A stretch of DNA of 64,000 bases, from the NCBI RefSeq assembly GCF_014023275.1, contig NZ_CP054698.1, positions 7,463,001 through 7,527,000 of the forward strand. The letters are read 5' to 3'. Of this stretch, positions 36,316 to 45,067 are shown piece by piece. Below the pieces are notes generated by a model. That model saw only the letters and a list, made by a program, of their open reading frames with translations. It searched no databases and was not told the DNA's origin. The stretch's first letter is position 1; each line of letters opens with the position of its first letter. The DNA comes from Nostoc edaphicum CCNP1411 (GTDB lineage: Bacteria > Cyanobacteriota > Cyanobacteriia > Cyanobacteriales > Nostocaceae). The position numbers and the translations under genes were made by a program.

Positions 36316-37617
36316 ATGAACCGCTCCACCAATGATTCCTATTACTTGCCCTCCAGTATTGAATTGACACAAAGCCATGTCCTGATTCATCGCATGGCAA
36401 TCCCTCTCAAAAATGCCATCAGCTACTTACAGCAATTTCCCCAGTCAGAATACGAGGATATTTGCCGGGATGCTTTTGAGTTAGGATTTCTTTGCTTGCA
36501 AACTGCTCAAACTCGTCATGGCAACGAATTAATTAAGCAGCAGATGGAATCCTTGTTGGTGGAGTTTCAGCAGGCAGTCAAGGTAATTGCAGAGTCTTTC
36601 CAGCAGGAATTAATTAATCAAGTAGGGACAGATAATGGTCAATTATTAGCTCCACTCCAAACTCAAATTAATCTGACTTCAGCCATTCTCACTGAAAAAC
36701 TCAATAGCGTCAGCACTTTGCTCGCACAAGAAATTGACCCCGCCAGAGAAACTTCTGTTGTTGGCCGCTTTCTCTCTTCATTACGTCAACTATTAGATGC
36801 TAAACGCTCTGATTCCATTCAAGGCGCATTTAAAGCAGCATTAATAAATGCCACTAAGGAAAATGGTACTCTGGCTGCGGCAGTTAAAGATGTGGTTTCT
36901 GAGTCTGTGAAACCATTAACCGAACAAGTGGAAAAACTGACCAGGGAAATTCGAGATCAACAGGTGACACAACAAGTACTTGAACAGACAACTGCAAAAG
37001 GCATCAACTATGAAGAGTTAGTAGTTGTCGAACTACGAAATTGGTCAAAGTTGAGTGGAGTAGAGGTGGAGCATATAGGTCGTGATGGAGACACTGGCGA
37101 TATTCTCCTAAAGTTCACCAGTAAATCGTTAGCTGTAATTGAACTGTCAATAGTGATTGAAGCTAGAAAACGGCCCTCAAAACCTTTTGGTCGCCAAGCA
37201 ATCACTCAACATTTACAGTCAGCAATGGTGCGGCGTTCTGCAAATTCGGCAATATTTTTAAGTTATTCGCGTGAGGGATTAGCACAGGAAATCGGCGATT
37301 GGGCAGAGGGAGTTTCTGAGTCAGGTTATTGGATCGCCACAACTCATCCATTTTTAATCATTGCTATTCGCTTTTTGGTGATCCAGCAAAGGTTAAATAA
37401 ATTGCGTACTTTTGAATCACAACTGGATGTAACTGCTGTTGAACAACAGATTCAGCAGATTCGCACAGCTTTGAGACGTATCAGAACTATTAAAAAATCC
37501 CTAGCAGAAGTCAGTAAGAGTGTAAGTACTATTCAGACTGAGGCAGATGCTTTGAACGCAGATATACAATCAGCATTAAAATCAATTGAACAAACACTGA
37601 GTATAAAATTAAATTAA
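36316..37617 (+). CDS. Coiled-coil protein with PD-(D/E)XK-like C-terminal domain
   Basis: The 433-residue protein has three parts. The N-terminal helical part (about 25-105) contains SYLQQFPQSEYEDICRDAFE. A long coiled coil spans about 110-230 (LTEKLNSVSTLLAQEID, KPLTEQVEKLTREIRDQQV). A nuclease-like domain at about 235-330 has GINYEELVVVELRNWSKLSG, VEHIGRDGDTGDILL and VIEARKRPSKPFGRQAITQHL. GDI and IEAR stand where PD-(D/E)XK enzymes have D and E-x-K, but the Lys is Arg. A second coiled coil closes it (about 385-430). It is likely a DNA-interacting defence or scaffold protein. No family name is certain. Confidence 0.65.
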   Translation: MNRSTNDSYYLPSSIELTQSHVLIHRMAIPLKNAISYLQQFPQSEYEDICRDAFELGFLCLQTAQTRHGNELIKQQMESLLVEFQQAVKVIAESFQQELINQVGTDNGQLLAPLQTQINLTSAILTEKLNSVSTLLAQEIDPARETSVVGRFLSSLRQLLDAKRSDSIQGAFKAALINATKENGTLAAAVKDVVSESVKPLTEQVEKLTREIRDQQVTQQVLEQTTAKGINYEELVVVELRNWSKLSGVEVEHIGRDGDTGDILLKFTSKSLAVIELSIVIEARKRPSKPFGRQAITQHLQSAMVRRSANSAIFLSYSREGLAQEIGDWAEGVSESGYWIATTHPFLIIAIRFLVIQQRLNKLRTFESQLDVTAVEQQIQQIRTALRRIRTIKKSLAEVSKSVSTIQTEADALNADIQSALKSIEQTLSIKLN

Positions 37618-38199
37618 TCTAAGTTAATAGACTGTAACAATCCTAATACTTAAGACAGGAAAATAATGCAACTTTTCTGATAGTACATCAAATTGAGATT
37701 GCTCAAATGCTTATTGAATAAGTATCTGATGTCAGTAGTGTGAATTTAAATTATTTATTACCTTTTGCAACACATAACTATTGTTTTTTGTCAATCGTTC
37801 TATATTTAATATTTGGTAGAAAAATTATTTTATTGAGGTAAATATTTTCAATGTTGAAGAATGCACAATTTAGAAAATTTCATTCGGATGCTTCATGATG
37901 TTATATTATTATCAATAATGATATCAAAATATAATGAATTATATAAATATAAGTTATGCAAAGCTTATCTAGCAATGGTTACAGCTTTGTCAACTATTAA
38001 CTAATATAGGCTATTGTGTTGATTGTATTAATTGAAAGTATATTACAAACTGGGTGTATTATTTCACGCTCAAATGATACCCGTAGAATAGAATTATTTT
38101 TACCAAAAAATTTAATTAAATTCAGTAATATTTCTAATTTTAAATAAAGGATAGCTGTTCTAATTTGTTATTAATCTAAATAAATAGAGGAATATCTTG
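37618..38199. other. AT-rich gap between cargo and transposition genes
   Basis: These 580 bp are very AT-rich and lack any plausible ORF, tRNA or direct-repeat array. I searched by eye for a CRISPR array or V-K-type transposon end (TGTCATTGTGAC-like) and saw neither. It ends with AGAGGAATATCTTG before the small frame at 38200. Confidence 0.45.
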
Positions 38200-38370
38200 A
38201 TGCCTAAATATTTTCAAACAAACTCTTACATAGTAGACAGATGTTGTATGGATATTTGTATAGTTGATAATAATGGTAATTTTGTACGTCCTTGGCTCAC
38301 AGTAGCGATAAATCCTGTTTGTCGCCGTATTATGTCGTGTCGTATTAGTTTAAAACCACTTGAAAAATAA
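38200..38370 (+). pseudogene. TnsB integrase-core fragment 1 (V-K CAST-like)
   Basis: The 56-residue frame (ATG 38200, AGAGGA upstream) reads YIVDRCCMDICIVDNNGNFV, then RPWLTVAINPVCRRIM and SCRISLKP. This is the first strand-hairpin region of an RNase H-fold transposase. In type V-K TnsB proteins, which read VDHTPLD...GRPWLTTVIDTYSRCIMG, the equivalent part carries the first catalytic Asp. Here VD remains, but the rest of the domain is absent. It is probably a decayed copy of the same ancestor as the next gene. Confidence 0.6.
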
Positions 38371-38524
38371 AAATTGGCTAAAGAAGAAGCAAGCTAATGT
38401 GTATTTTATTTACATAATTTCAGCCTTGATAACAATGAGTCAAGACCTTTAAGCCTACCATCGGCTAGTTAAAACCTTCTAACTATTAATCAAAACTGAC
38501 AAAATATATTTTAAGGAAGTGGGT

Positions 38525-39184
38525 ATGTTTTCTCAAACTGATGAAAGAAATTATTTGCCAGTTGTAGAGTATAGCAATTCTTGTTGGCTTGTCCATTGTT
38601 ATTTACTAGATATAATGCTTACTGATACAAATGGTTTACTTATTGGCCGTCCCTATTTAATTTCAGTTATAGATATCTACTCTGAATGCTACATGGGCTT
38701 CCATTTAAGTTTAAAGCCGCCAAAGGCTCGAACAGTACTTCAAGCATTACATCATGCAATCTTACCGAAATATTATGATTTTCAATATAATTTATCTCAT
38801 GATTGGATAACTTACGGTATCCCTCAAGCTTTATATACTGATCGCAGCAATATTATGATGCAGTATTATTTTCAGGAAAAAATTCATAAGTTAGAAATTT
38901 TTTTAATTCACTATCAACCTACTTCTTGGCAACTAAATTTGTATGAGATAAATCAAAATAGTTTTTTAGTTTTTATAAAAGACTACTTTAATTCAATTGG
39001 AAATAAAGCACATAGAAATTGCCTTAACCTTGATATGGTTGAAAAATTGTTAGTACGTTATATCGTTGATAACTACAATCAGGAAATAAATAATTCTTTG
39101 TCAGGCATAACACGGCAAGACAAGTGGCAAACAGGTTTAAAATCTGCTCCTCAAATCATTCAAAAAGATAAATTAGAAATCTGA
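38525..39184 (+). CDS. Catalytically dead TnsB-like integrase fragment (V-K CAST-like)
   Basis: I start at ATG 38525 after AAGGA (38513-38517), giving 219 residues. The protein aligns by eye to the integrase core of type V-K CAST TnsB: LDIMLTDTNGLLIGRPYLIS, VIDIYSECYMGFHLSLKPP, then LHHAILPKYYDFQYNLSHDW, and late LLVRYIVDNYNQEINNSLSG. The first catalytic Asp position reads VHCY in place of VDHT, YTDRSN keeps the second Asp, and the GGxVER Glu block is lost (about 50 residues changed). It cannot be an active transposase. The open frame of 219 codons suggests either a recent remnant or a domesticated regulator. Confidence 0.6.
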   Translation: MFSQTDERNYLPVVEYSNSCWLVHCYLLDIMLTDTNGLLIGRPYLISVIDIYSECYMGFHLSLKPPKARTVLQALHHAILPKYYDFQYNLSHDWITYGIPQALYTDRSNIMMQYYFQEKIHKLEIFLIHYQPTSWQLNLYEINQNSFLVFIKDYFNSIGNKAHRNCLNLDMVEKLLVRYIVDNYNQEINNSLSGITRQDKWQTGLKSAPQIIQKDKLEI

Positions 39185-39207
39185 CACAATTTGTATAGAT
39201 AGGAAAA

Positions 39208-39390
39208 ATGTTTACTGAAGATGAGCTTAAACAGTGGTTTATAAGTCTAAAACTTGAAGAGAGTACTAAAACAGTAATAGAGCAGATTCGCACTTCAGAG
39301 CCTTTACGAAGAGTCGGTGGTGGAGGAAGAAATGTTAGTGGAAACTACTCTAGCATAAAAATGGGTATAGGACTAGTATTTGATTTATGA
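39208..39390 (+). pseudogene. tnsA: N-terminal TnsA fragment of tnsAB, cut off by a MITE
   Basis: The 60-residue frame starts MFTEDELKQWFISLKLEEST and continues through SEPLRRVGGGGRNVSGNYSS then IKMG, which is the start of cyanobacterial TnsA/TnsAB proteins. From 39368 the codons belong to the MITE, and TGA at 39388-39390 stops it. Without the MITE the frame would read IKMG-RTIQFESH, the normal continuation. Confidence 0.8.
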
Positions 39391-39515
39391 AAAAATCTAA
39401 GTATATGTAGGGTGTGTTACGGCTTCCGTAACGCACCAAAATCTTCGGATGGTGCGTTAGCCTACGGCATAACACACCCTACTCAAATATTTTCAGAAAT
39501 CAAATATGATTCCTA
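39368..39515. mobile_element. 148-bp MITE inserted in tnsAB
   Basis: The element begins TAGGACTAGTATTTGATTT and ends AAATCAAATATGATTCCTA, giving about 40-bp imperfect inverted ends. Its centre is the hairpin GTAGGGTGTGTTACGG...CATAACACACCCTAC. It is flanked by TA (39366-39367 and 39516-39517), the target duplication of IS630/Tc1-mariner type elements. Removing element plus one TA (150 bp) restores a perfect TnsAB reading frame. It has no coding capacity of its own. Confidence 0.8.
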
Positions 39516-42087
39516 TAGGACAATTCAATTCGAGTCGCATACTGTTGAGCTTAGGGCTATTGAATTGTTCTACGAGTATGACGACGATGTTATAGAATAC
39601 TGGGATCAAGCTTTTCAATTTACTTTAAAGTTTGCATCTGCTAATGGGAAGAATGGCACTTATAGACATATTCCAGATTTTCTAGTTATACGTCAAAACT
39701 CAGTTAGCTTTGAAGAGTGGAAGCCAGAAAAAACTTTAGAAAAACTCGTAGTTAAACAGCCCAATCGATACTGCCGAGGAGAAAATGGACAGTGGCATAG
39801 TCCGCCAGCTGAAGAATATGCACAAAAACTTGGTTTGTATTATCGGCTTCGTTCAGATATCGAGATTGATAATATTAAATACCGAAACATTCAGTATTTA
39901 AAAGGCTATCTGAATAAAAACTATGTAGTTAACCAAGAAATCGCTGATACAGTAATTACAATTGTCGCCTCAAATCCAGGCATAACTTTTGTTCAACTAC
40001 GTCAAAAAGCAAGTAATGCAACTATTGATGATATTAATGCATTAATTGCAACACAAAATATATATATAGACCTTTCTTCTTCTCCTTTAATGGAGCAAGA
40101 GCGAGTCTATATATTTAGAGATAAAGTAACGGCTGAATCTTATGCTATAGCAATTAGTTCGCGTTCTAACAAAGTTACAGATAGCTTACAGATAATTGAT
40201 TTCCAAGTAGGCATATCAATTATTTGGGATGGTAACAGTTACACTATTCATGAAGTTGGAGAAGCAAAAATTTGGTTAAGGGGGGAAAATGGTCTACTTT
40301 GGCTAACTCATACTGAATTTCACAAGCTAGTTGAGGCACAGGAAATTAAAGGACTACCTTCATTGCCAGAACCTAGTATTTCGTCAGAAGGTTGGCAACA
40401 CTTTTTAAAAGCAAGTCCTACAGCTTTGGAAAAGGCTAACGAACGCTACCAGCTAATAGTGCCTCACTTATATGGAGAAGATCCAGAAGAAGCAACTAAA
40501 TCTGAACGAACCATTCGATATTGGAAGGCTAACTTTAAAAAAGCTAAGGATAAATATGGATGCGGTTTGATTGGGCTTATTGACCAAAGGAAGGGAAACA
40601 GCACTCCAAGATACTCAGATCAGATATGGGAATTTATTGACAAAATTATTGAAGACAACTACGAAACTTTCAAACAGAAAAACGTCTGGGCGGTTTACGA
40701 GCAGTTGAAAGATCAGTGGAAAGAAAAGGGAATAATTGAACCTCTTCCTAGCCACACAACTTTTTACGAAAGAGTAAAACAGGGATCAGGCTACTACCGA
40801 ACCAAGAAACGGCTTGGTTCTCGTGCTGCTAACCAGAAGTTAGCTCCATTATTATTATATTCTTCTACACCGCGTCACGGTGATCGTCCCTTAGAAATTG
40901 TGCATATTGACCACACTCTACTTGATATAGAAGCAGTGTGTTTATACACAGGTATTAATCTTGGTAGACCTTGGATAACAGCGATGTTAGATGCTTACTC
41001 TCGACGCACTCTAGCAGCCTACCTTACTTTTGATCACCCCAGTTATCGTTCTTGTATGATGGTGCTGCGAATTTGTGTTCAACGCTTCGGACGGTTCCCG
41101 GAAACCATTGTAGTTGATAACGGCAAAGAATTTAAGAGCGTTTATTTTGATACCCTTTTGGCTAGGTTTGAATGTACCAAAAAACATCGACCACCAAATA
41201 TGCCTAAGTTTAGTTCTATTGTTGAGCGTTGGTTTGGTTCTAGCAATAAACAATTTATCAACGAGTTAAGAGGTAATACCCAAGTTACAAAGCATGTCCG
41301 TCTAGTTAATAAAGCTAATAATCCTAAAAACCTAGCTGTTTGGACTCTTGATGAGTTATATGACTATTTTATTAATGGCTATTGTTATGGTGCTTACGAC
41401 CGAAAAGAACATCCAGCATTAGAAGGTTTTTCTCCGTATGATAGCTTTCATGCTGGACTTGCACATAGTGGCTCTCGCGCTCATCAAAAAATAATTTATG
41501 ATGATCAGTTCCGAATTTTAACTCTACCTTCAACGCTTAAAGGGACAGCAAAAGTCCAACCAAGTACAGGGGTAAGAATTAATCAGCAAGACTACTGGTC
41601 TATAGATGATTCATTTCTAAGACCCGATATTGAGGGTCAACAAGTACCTGTACGCTACGATCCATTTGACTATGGGACAGCCTATGCCTATGTTCATGGG
41701 CATTGGGTTCGCTGTATTTCTAACCACTACAATAAATTTCAGGGTCACTCACAGCGTGAAATAATGGTTGCTACTGAAATATTAAGACAAAAAAAACACC
41801 TTTTTAAACAAAAAGCTACATCTAAACCTGGAGAAATTGCCCAACTTCTAAAAAATGCAGACCAATACGAGGAACTAAAGCTTCAAAGCCAGCGAGATTT
41901 AGCAGCGAAAGATGTTCGTAACCTAATTGAAAATAAGTCAAGTACTCAAACTTTTTCCCCTGAAAAAACTAAATTAGAAATTCCAGCTAATTTACTCGAT
42001 GAAGGCTCTAATAATACAGAAATATCCCTGAATAATGATGTTGAATTAAACAAGATTACCCCTTACGCTAATGAGGATTTATGGTAA
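39412..42087 (+). CDS. tnsB: TnsAB fusion transposase (main part, 5' end disrupted)
   Basis: The 891-residue frame begins at a GTG inside the MITE (39412). After about 34 MITE-derived residues come the TnsA endonuclease domain (FESHTVELRAIELFYEYDDD, HIPDFLVIRQ, FEEWKPE) and then the TnsB part. The integrase core has Asp500 (VHIDHT), Asp569 (VVDNGKEF) and Glu605 (SIVERWFG); D569 and E605 are 36 apart, the classic DD35E. A beta-barrel follows (RYDPFDYGTAYAYVHGHWV). The fused TnsA-TnsB cuts both strands and joins ends. A fused TnsAB is also the form in type I-B CASTs of Anabaena. The stop overlaps tnsC by 7 bp. The first 54 residues of TnsA are separated by the TGA at 39388. Confidence 0.9.
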   Translation: MCYGFRNAPKSSDGALAYGITHPTQIFSEIKYDSYRTIQFESHTVELRAIELFYEYDDDVIEYWDQAFQFTLKFASANGKNGTYRHIPDFLVIRQNSVSFEEWKPEKTLEKLVVKQPNRYCRGENGQWHSPPAEEYAQKLGLYYRLRSDIEIDNIKYRNIQYLKGYLNKNYVVNQEIADTVITIVASNPGITFVQLRQKASNATIDDINALIATQNIYIDLSSSPLMEQERVYIFRDKVTAESYAIAISSRSNKVTDSLQIIDFQVGISIIWDGNSYTIHEVGEAKIWLRGENGLLWLTHTEFHKLVEAQEIKGLPSLPEPSISSEGWQHFLKASPTALEKANERYQLIVPHLYGEDPEEATKSERTIRYWKANFKKAKDKYGCGLIGLIDQRKGNSTPRYSDQIWEFIDKIIEDNYETFKQKNVWAVYEQLKDQWKEKGIIEPLPSHTTFYERVKQGSGYYRTKKRLGSRAANQKLAPLLLYSSTPRHGDRPLEIVHIDHTLLDIEAVCLYTGINLGRPWITAMLDAYSRRTLAAYLTFDHPSYRSCMMVLRICVQRFGRFPETIVVDNGKEFKSVYFDTLLARFECTKKHRPPNMPKFSSIVERWFGSSNKQFINELRGNTQVTKHVRLVNKANNPKNLAVWTLDELYDYFINGYCYGAYDRKEHPALEGFSPYDSFHAGLAHSGSRAHQKIIYDDQFRILTLPSTLKGTAKVQPSTGVRINQQDYWSIDDSFLRPDIEGQQVPVRYDPFDYGTAYAYVHGHWVRCISNHYNKFQGHSQREIMVATEILRQKKHLFKQKATSKPGEIAQLLKNADQYEELKLQSQRDLAAKDVRNLIENKSSTQTFSPEKTKLEIPANLLDEGSNNTEISLNNDVELNKITPYANEDLW

Positions 42088-43193
42088 TGCTAGAACAACG
42101 TTTTTTTGATTTGGAACTTTTAAAAAAACCATCATTAGAAAAATTAGCATACTTCAAAGGTATAACTGTTCCTCATAGAAACCTCAAGGAAGTCTTGAAC
42201 GAACTTAAGGCAAATATCCTTGAACCTGCTGACACATCAATATTTTTTGTGTTTGGCGTAACAGGTATTGGTAAGTCTACTCTAATAAAGCGGCTTCAAA
42301 AAATACTATTGGAGAATTTATTAGAAGATTTACTATCCAATCCTGGTCAAATTGGTGTTGCACGTGTAGAGGCAAGTTCATCATCACAAGGGAAATTTAA
42401 CCACTTAGATTACTATATACAAGTTTTAGAAGCACTAAATGAGGTATTGATTAACTACAAAGTTGACTATGGTATTTCTGAGACTGAAAGTGATGGTTCA
42501 AAATCGCTTGTTCCAGCTGTAATTAAGAACACTTCTACTTTACGCCGTGCTATGGAAAAGGTATTTATCAACCGCAAGTTGAGAGTTTTTATAGTAGATG
42601 AAGCTCAACACTTATTTGCAACGGCAGGCGGACACCAGTTACTTAATCAAATGAATTGGATTAAATCGATTGCTAACTTTACAAAAACGATACACATTTT
42701 GGTTGGCACTTATGAACTACTAAACTGTTCTACTATAAGTGGACAGATAGGCAGGCGTAGTCAGGACATCCATATTGCTCGTTACCACCAACTTCTTCAG
42801 GAAGACGTTATCGAATATAGCACGGTAATACAGACTTTGCAGCGTCACTTACCATTGCTAGAAGAGCCACAGCTTGAAACGCACTGCGAGTATCTTCTTC
42901 AGTACTCTATTGGCTGTGTGGGAATGCTTAAAAGTTGGTTAGTTCGTGCCTTACGTATTTCTCTTGAGGAAAATGCTACAACTCTGACATTAAAGCATCT
43001 TAAAAAGGCTGAATTCTCTGCTTCACGACGAAAACAAATCCTTCAGGAAGCAGAAGCAGGCGAAAAGCGTTTACAAGATGATGAGTCAGATTCTCCTACT
43101 AGCTTGCAAAAACAGCAGAATACTAATCCAAAATCACAAAGTCAAGGTGTAGGGAATCGAAAGTCAAAGCGAGATTTAGTAGGGGGAAATTAG
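42081..43193 (+). CDS. tnsC: TnsC-like AAA+ regulator of transposition
   Basis: The 370-residue ATPase has Walker A GVTGIGKST at 59-67 and Walker B FIVDE at 170-174 (Asp173, Glu174), followed by AQHLF, the usual TnsC/TniB pattern. It forms ATP-dependent filaments on DNA that link the target selector to TnsB. The C-terminal tail (about 325-370) is Lys/Gln-rich and disordered. The start overlaps tnsAB by 7 bp, and tniQ1 follows after 1 bp, so the three are a tight operon. Confidence 0.93.
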   Translation: MVMLEQRFFDLELLKKPSLEKLAYFKGITVPHRNLKEVLNELKANILEPADTSIFFVFGVTGIGKSTLIKRLQKILLENLLEDLLSNPGQIGVARVEASSSSQGKFNHLDYYIQVLEALNEVLINYKVDYGISETESDGSKSLVPAVIKNTSTLRRAMEKVFINRKLRVFIVDEAQHLFATAGGHQLLNQMNWIKSIANFTKTIHILVGTYELLNCSTISGQIGRRSQDIHIARYHQLLQEDVIEYSTVIQTLQRHLPLLEEPQLETHCEYLLQYSIGCVGMLKSWLVRALRISLEENATTLTLKHLKKAEFSASRRKQILQEAEAGEKRLQDDESDSPTSLQKQQNTNPKSQSQGVGNRKSKRDLVGGN

Positions 43194-43194
43194 T

Positions 43195-44766
43195 ATGGTT
43201 CTTGATAAGAATAATACTGATGAATTGTGGGATTTGGAACCGCCCTCTGTTCCAGAACGTAGCCATTTATTTCACTTGAAACCAATTGGTATGGGAACAG
43301 CTAACGTTGAGAGTTTAACTAGTTATATCGCTAGGCTTGCTCAAGCTCACTGCATCACGGTAGGACGTTTAGTTTGTGCTGAAATTGCTCCTAGCCTAAA
43401 AGAAGGGTACGTTTTCAATCCTAAAAACAGTGATATGAGTAAAGTATACAACTCTATATTTACTAAATCGCTGAATGGAAAATGTTCAACAGCTGCTGTT
43501 ATAGTTCAGGTTCTTGAAAAGCTAACACAACGTAATGATCTACACTTTCTGACAATGCTCTCATGGGCTGATGTTATTTCTGAAAAGTATTTGCTTCATC
43601 CTCAAAAGGCTTGGTGTCCCTTTTGTTACCAGGAGTGGTTTGAAGCAAAACAGGTAGTATACGAACCACTTATTTGGGCATTACATGTAGTACAGATTTG
43701 TCCACGTCACCATTGTCGTTTGCACACTCAATGTCCTCATTGTTACAAGAAACTTCCTTTATTGCCAGGCAATTATCGTTCAGGTTACTGCTCAAAATGC
43801 CAAAGTTGGCTAGGGCTTTTCCCAGAACCTGAAACATTTAAGAATAGTCAGTTTCTTTCAGAAGAAGAACTTGAGTTGCAATTAAAGGTATTAGACAACG
43901 TTGGAGAATTACTTGCTATTGCGCCAGATATATTATTTTATCCACCCTCAAATAATATCAAAAATGTTATTTCTGTTTATATAAATCAGTTAACTAAAGG
44001 AGATTTATCAGAATTCGCTAAATTACTTGGTCTTTCTCCACATTCTTTAAATAAATGGTATCGAGGAAAGGCAATACCCGGACTAAATAAACTATTGGAG
44101 ATATGCTTTTATTTACAAACGCCATTAGTTGACTTTCTCATGGCAACTAAAGTCAGTGCTGCAAGTAATGACATACCAATACAGCCTCAAACTCCTGTAA
44201 AACGTAGTACACAGACCTTTCGCAGTAATCCTTCTTTGTTGGAAGAGGTAGAAAAAGTATTACTTGCAGCCCTTGAAGAATCTCCACCACGCTCGCTATA
44301 CAAAGTAGTTAAAGATTTAAAAAATATAACACGCAGTTCTATTAGCAGGTATTTCCCTAATTTATGCTGCCAGATATCAGAGCGATACGCCGCTTCTCGA
44401 AAACCTAATCACCAAAAAATACGACCAGTACTTTTATCCGTAGTGAATAATGGTGAATATCCACCGCCATCTGTAGCAGTTATTGCTAAACGAATAGGAA
44501 TTAGGAGCAAGACTTTATACAAGGAATTTCCAGATTTGTGTGAAAAAATTTCGGAGCAATACTCTTGTTATATTAAATTGCGTCAGCTTGAACGAATTGA
44601 AAAAATTAAACAGGAGGTGCGCCAAGCCGTATTGAAACTTCACAATAAAGGGATAAAACCTCATTCCAGATATGTTAGCGAACTTTTAAGTAAGCCAGGA
44701 TTAATGCGGGATAAAAATGCTATTGCTGCATTACATGAAGTACGATGCGAACTGGGATATGAGTAA
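43195..44766 (+). CDS. tniQ: TniQ/TnsD-type target selector 1
   Basis: The 523-residue protein starts with a TniQ domain (ESLTSYIARLAQAHCITVGR at about 40-60). Zinc fingers WCPFCYQEW, ICPRHHCRLHTQCPHCYKKL and GYCSKCQSWLG follow. The long C-terminus has an XRE-like HTH (LSEFAKLLGLSPHSLNKWYR at about 265-285) and two more DNA-binding-like repeats (SISRYFPNLCCQISERY; TLYKEFPDLCEKISEQY). Extended TniQ proteins of this sort act as TnsD, recognising a fixed chromosomal site. Here that could be the tRNA-Val gene near the right end. It is closely paralogous to the next gene. Confidence 0.9.
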   Translation: MVLDKNNTDELWDLEPPSVPERSHLFHLKPIGMGTANVESLTSYIARLAQAHCITVGRLVCAEIAPSLKEGYVFNPKNSDMSKVYNSIFTKSLNGKCSTAAVIVQVLEKLTQRNDLHFLTMLSWADVISEKYLLHPQKAWCPFCYQEWFEAKQVVYEPLIWALHVVQICPRHHCRLHTQCPHCYKKLPLLPGNYRSGYCSKCQSWLGLFPEPETFKNSQFLSEEELELQLKVLDNVGELLAIAPDILFYPPSNNIKNVISVYINQLTKGDLSEFAKLLGLSPHSLNKWYRGKAIPGLNKLLEICFYLQTPLVDFLMATKVSAASNDIPIQPQTPVKRSTQTFRSNPSLLEEVEKVLLAALEESPPRSLYKVVKDLKNITRSSISRYFPNLCCQISERYAASRKPNHQKIRPVLLSVVNNGEYPPPSVAVIAKRIGIRSKTLYKEFPDLCEKISEQYSCYIKLRQLERIEKIKQEVRQAVLKLHNKGIKPHSRYVSELLSKPGLMRDKNAIAALHEVRCELGYE

Positions 44767-45067
44767 GATAGTAACGTTGATTAATAAAACAAAATCAACA
44801 ATAGCAGTTATTATTTATAAATAATTTGTTTTGTCTGTAAAATTTAGCTTATGCAAAATAAGAATTTGTTTAACGAAACTTAAATGTTTCTGAAGGATAA
44901 ACAAGGCTAAAACCCATACAGGACAAGGATAATACACGAGTCTTAAAAACTAACTGAAACCTAGATATATCAATAAACTAAGCAAAATGATGTCAAAGTC
45001 CTTTTGTACAAAGATTGAGAATATTTTTTGGATATTTTTTGTTTAAGTCCCATTAAGAGCATCAACT
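44767..45067. other. Gap between the two tniQ genes
   Basis: These 301 bp are AT-rich and show no ORF, repeat array or RNA that I can recognise. The gap is wider than those between the earlier genes of the operon, so tniQ2 may have its own promoter. Confidence 0.4.

Noticed and set aside
39360..39525. 8-bp target duplication TATAGGAC around the tnsAB insertion
   Set aside because: Deleting one copy breaks the reading frame. The TAGGA part belongs to the MITE's own inverted ends; a TA duplication restores a perfect TnsAB frame.
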